Below, piece after piece: positions 19,854 to 20,200 of a stretch of 20,200 bases of DNA (its first letter is position 1; the number at the start of each line of letters is the position of its first letter). A model generated the notes under the pieces. That model was not told where the DNA came from. It did not search any database and saw only the letters and a list, made by a program, of their open reading frames with translations. Made by a program: the position numbers and the translations under genes. The stretch comes from Caryophanales bacterium UBA1624 (GTDB taxonomy: Bacteria > Bacillota_I > Bacilli_A > RFN20 > CAG-826). The stretch lies in the NCBI GenBank assembly GCA_002321395.1, contig DCMK01000068.1:52605-72804 (forward strand), written 5' to 3'.

Positions 19854-20200
19854 TTAATCGACGTAGATTTCTTGTACCGAATTAAACCTCTTTTTGCAGG
19901 TTTCGGAAGGGTCCATGTAATGGGAAACCATATCGAGGATCACGTTTTCCGGAACCCATTTTTCCCGAATCCTCTTTTTGTTGCGGATGAGGCACGTCCG
20001 ATAATCGTGAAGCTTTAGCAAAACGAGGTCATATTCGTCAAAATCCCCATCCAACGCATCCCGAAAATAAAGTCTTCTTTTGTCGTAAAGCATGGTGGTA
20101 TCCAGAAGGACCGTGACGGATTCGGTTTTTTCAACGATGGACTTGATGCGCGCGACCAGCTCCGAATACACGTGTTTCATATCCCCGTTGGGTGGGAATT
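19854..20200 (-). CDS. P-loop kinase-like protein (AAA_33 type), 5' part missing
   Basis: This is the C-terminal part of a small ATP-binding protein. The frame is open to the window edge, reading FPPNGD before the Met at 20180, so that Met is probably internal and the Walker A motif would lie beyond the window. The visible part has a strand ending in an acidic residue (VTVLLDTTMLYDKRR), then YDLVLLKLHDY, followed by RNKKRIREKWVPENVILDM. The last motif, RNxxRxxxxVPExVI, is the lid/arginine region of zeta-toxin/polynucleotide-kinase-like AAA_33 proteins. A nucleotide, sugar or RNA kinase role is possible; the substrate cannot be told. It converges on the GtrA gene. Confidence 0.7.
   Translation of the reverse strand, partial: FPPNGDMKHVYSELVARIKSIVEKTESVTVLLDTTMLYDKRRLYFRDALDGDFDEYDLVLLKLHDYRTCLIRNKKRIREKWVPENVILDMVSHYMDPSETCKKRFNSVQEIYVD

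Overview
The window is a compact bacterial chromosome segment with about 19 protein genes, one tRNA gene and short intergenic gaps. Base composition is moderate (about half G+C by eye). TGG encodes Trp and TGA is used as a stop, so the code looks standard. The gene families point to a Firmicutes/Bacilli-type fermentative anaerobe, possibly from the Erysipelotrichia/RF39/RFN20 neighbourhood: M29 and C69 peptidases, a YolD-partnered Y-family polymerase, a thyA-folA pair, class III (oxygen-sensitive) ribonucleotide reductase, MscL and GtrA. This placement is inference from gene content. I see no prophage, CRISPR array or complete insertion sequence.

Layout. 1-430 is the 3' end of an M29 aminopeptidase gene. 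427-2000 (minus) is a Y-family DNA polymerase gene overlapping a YolD-like gene. 2233-2420 is a tRNA-Ala(CGC) unit with its own promoter and terminator. 2754-3440 encodes a multi-pass membrane protein. 3482-5243 (minus) is a membrane GGDEF protein gene followed by an overlapping methyltransferase gene. 5313-5957 (minus, cupin) and 6063-7523 (plus, C69 dipeptidase) are divergent. 7590-8932 is a thyA-folA operon. 8929-10272 (minus) is a MATE exporter. 10348-11693 (minus) is a CBS-domain gene followed by an S33 hydrolase gene. 11751-15760 is the anaerobic nucleotide-reduction locus: nrdG on plus, facing an nrdD-trxB operon on minus. 16329-17030 is a long-loop MscL. 17110-18207 encodes a tyrosine phosphatase fused to a Nudix domain. 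18204-19154 (minus) is a second S33-like hydrolase. 19270-19830 is a GtrA-family membrane protein. 19854-20200 (minus) is a partial P-loop kinase.

Themes. Several genes serve DNA-precursor supply and DNA synthesis: ThyA, DHFR, NrdD, NrdG, TrxB and the Y-family polymerase. The most interesting locus is nrd. NrdD carries a C-terminal thioredoxin/glutaredoxin-like domain with a CPNC motif. The next gene encodes a TrxB homologue whose usual NADPH-binding signatures are degraded. Together they may form a self-contained electron-delivery route to the class III reductase. Its promoter contains a perfect 8-2-8 inverted repeat and is followed by a long inverted repeat. The trxB terminator lies antisense inside the 3' end of nrdG.

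A second theme is that several start codons sit only 6-10 bases downstream of a good -10 box and lack a Shine-Dalgarno sequence (nrdG, the CBS gene, the GGDEF gene, thyA, perhaps the phosphatase-Nudix gene). This suggests leaderless or near-leaderless mRNAs.
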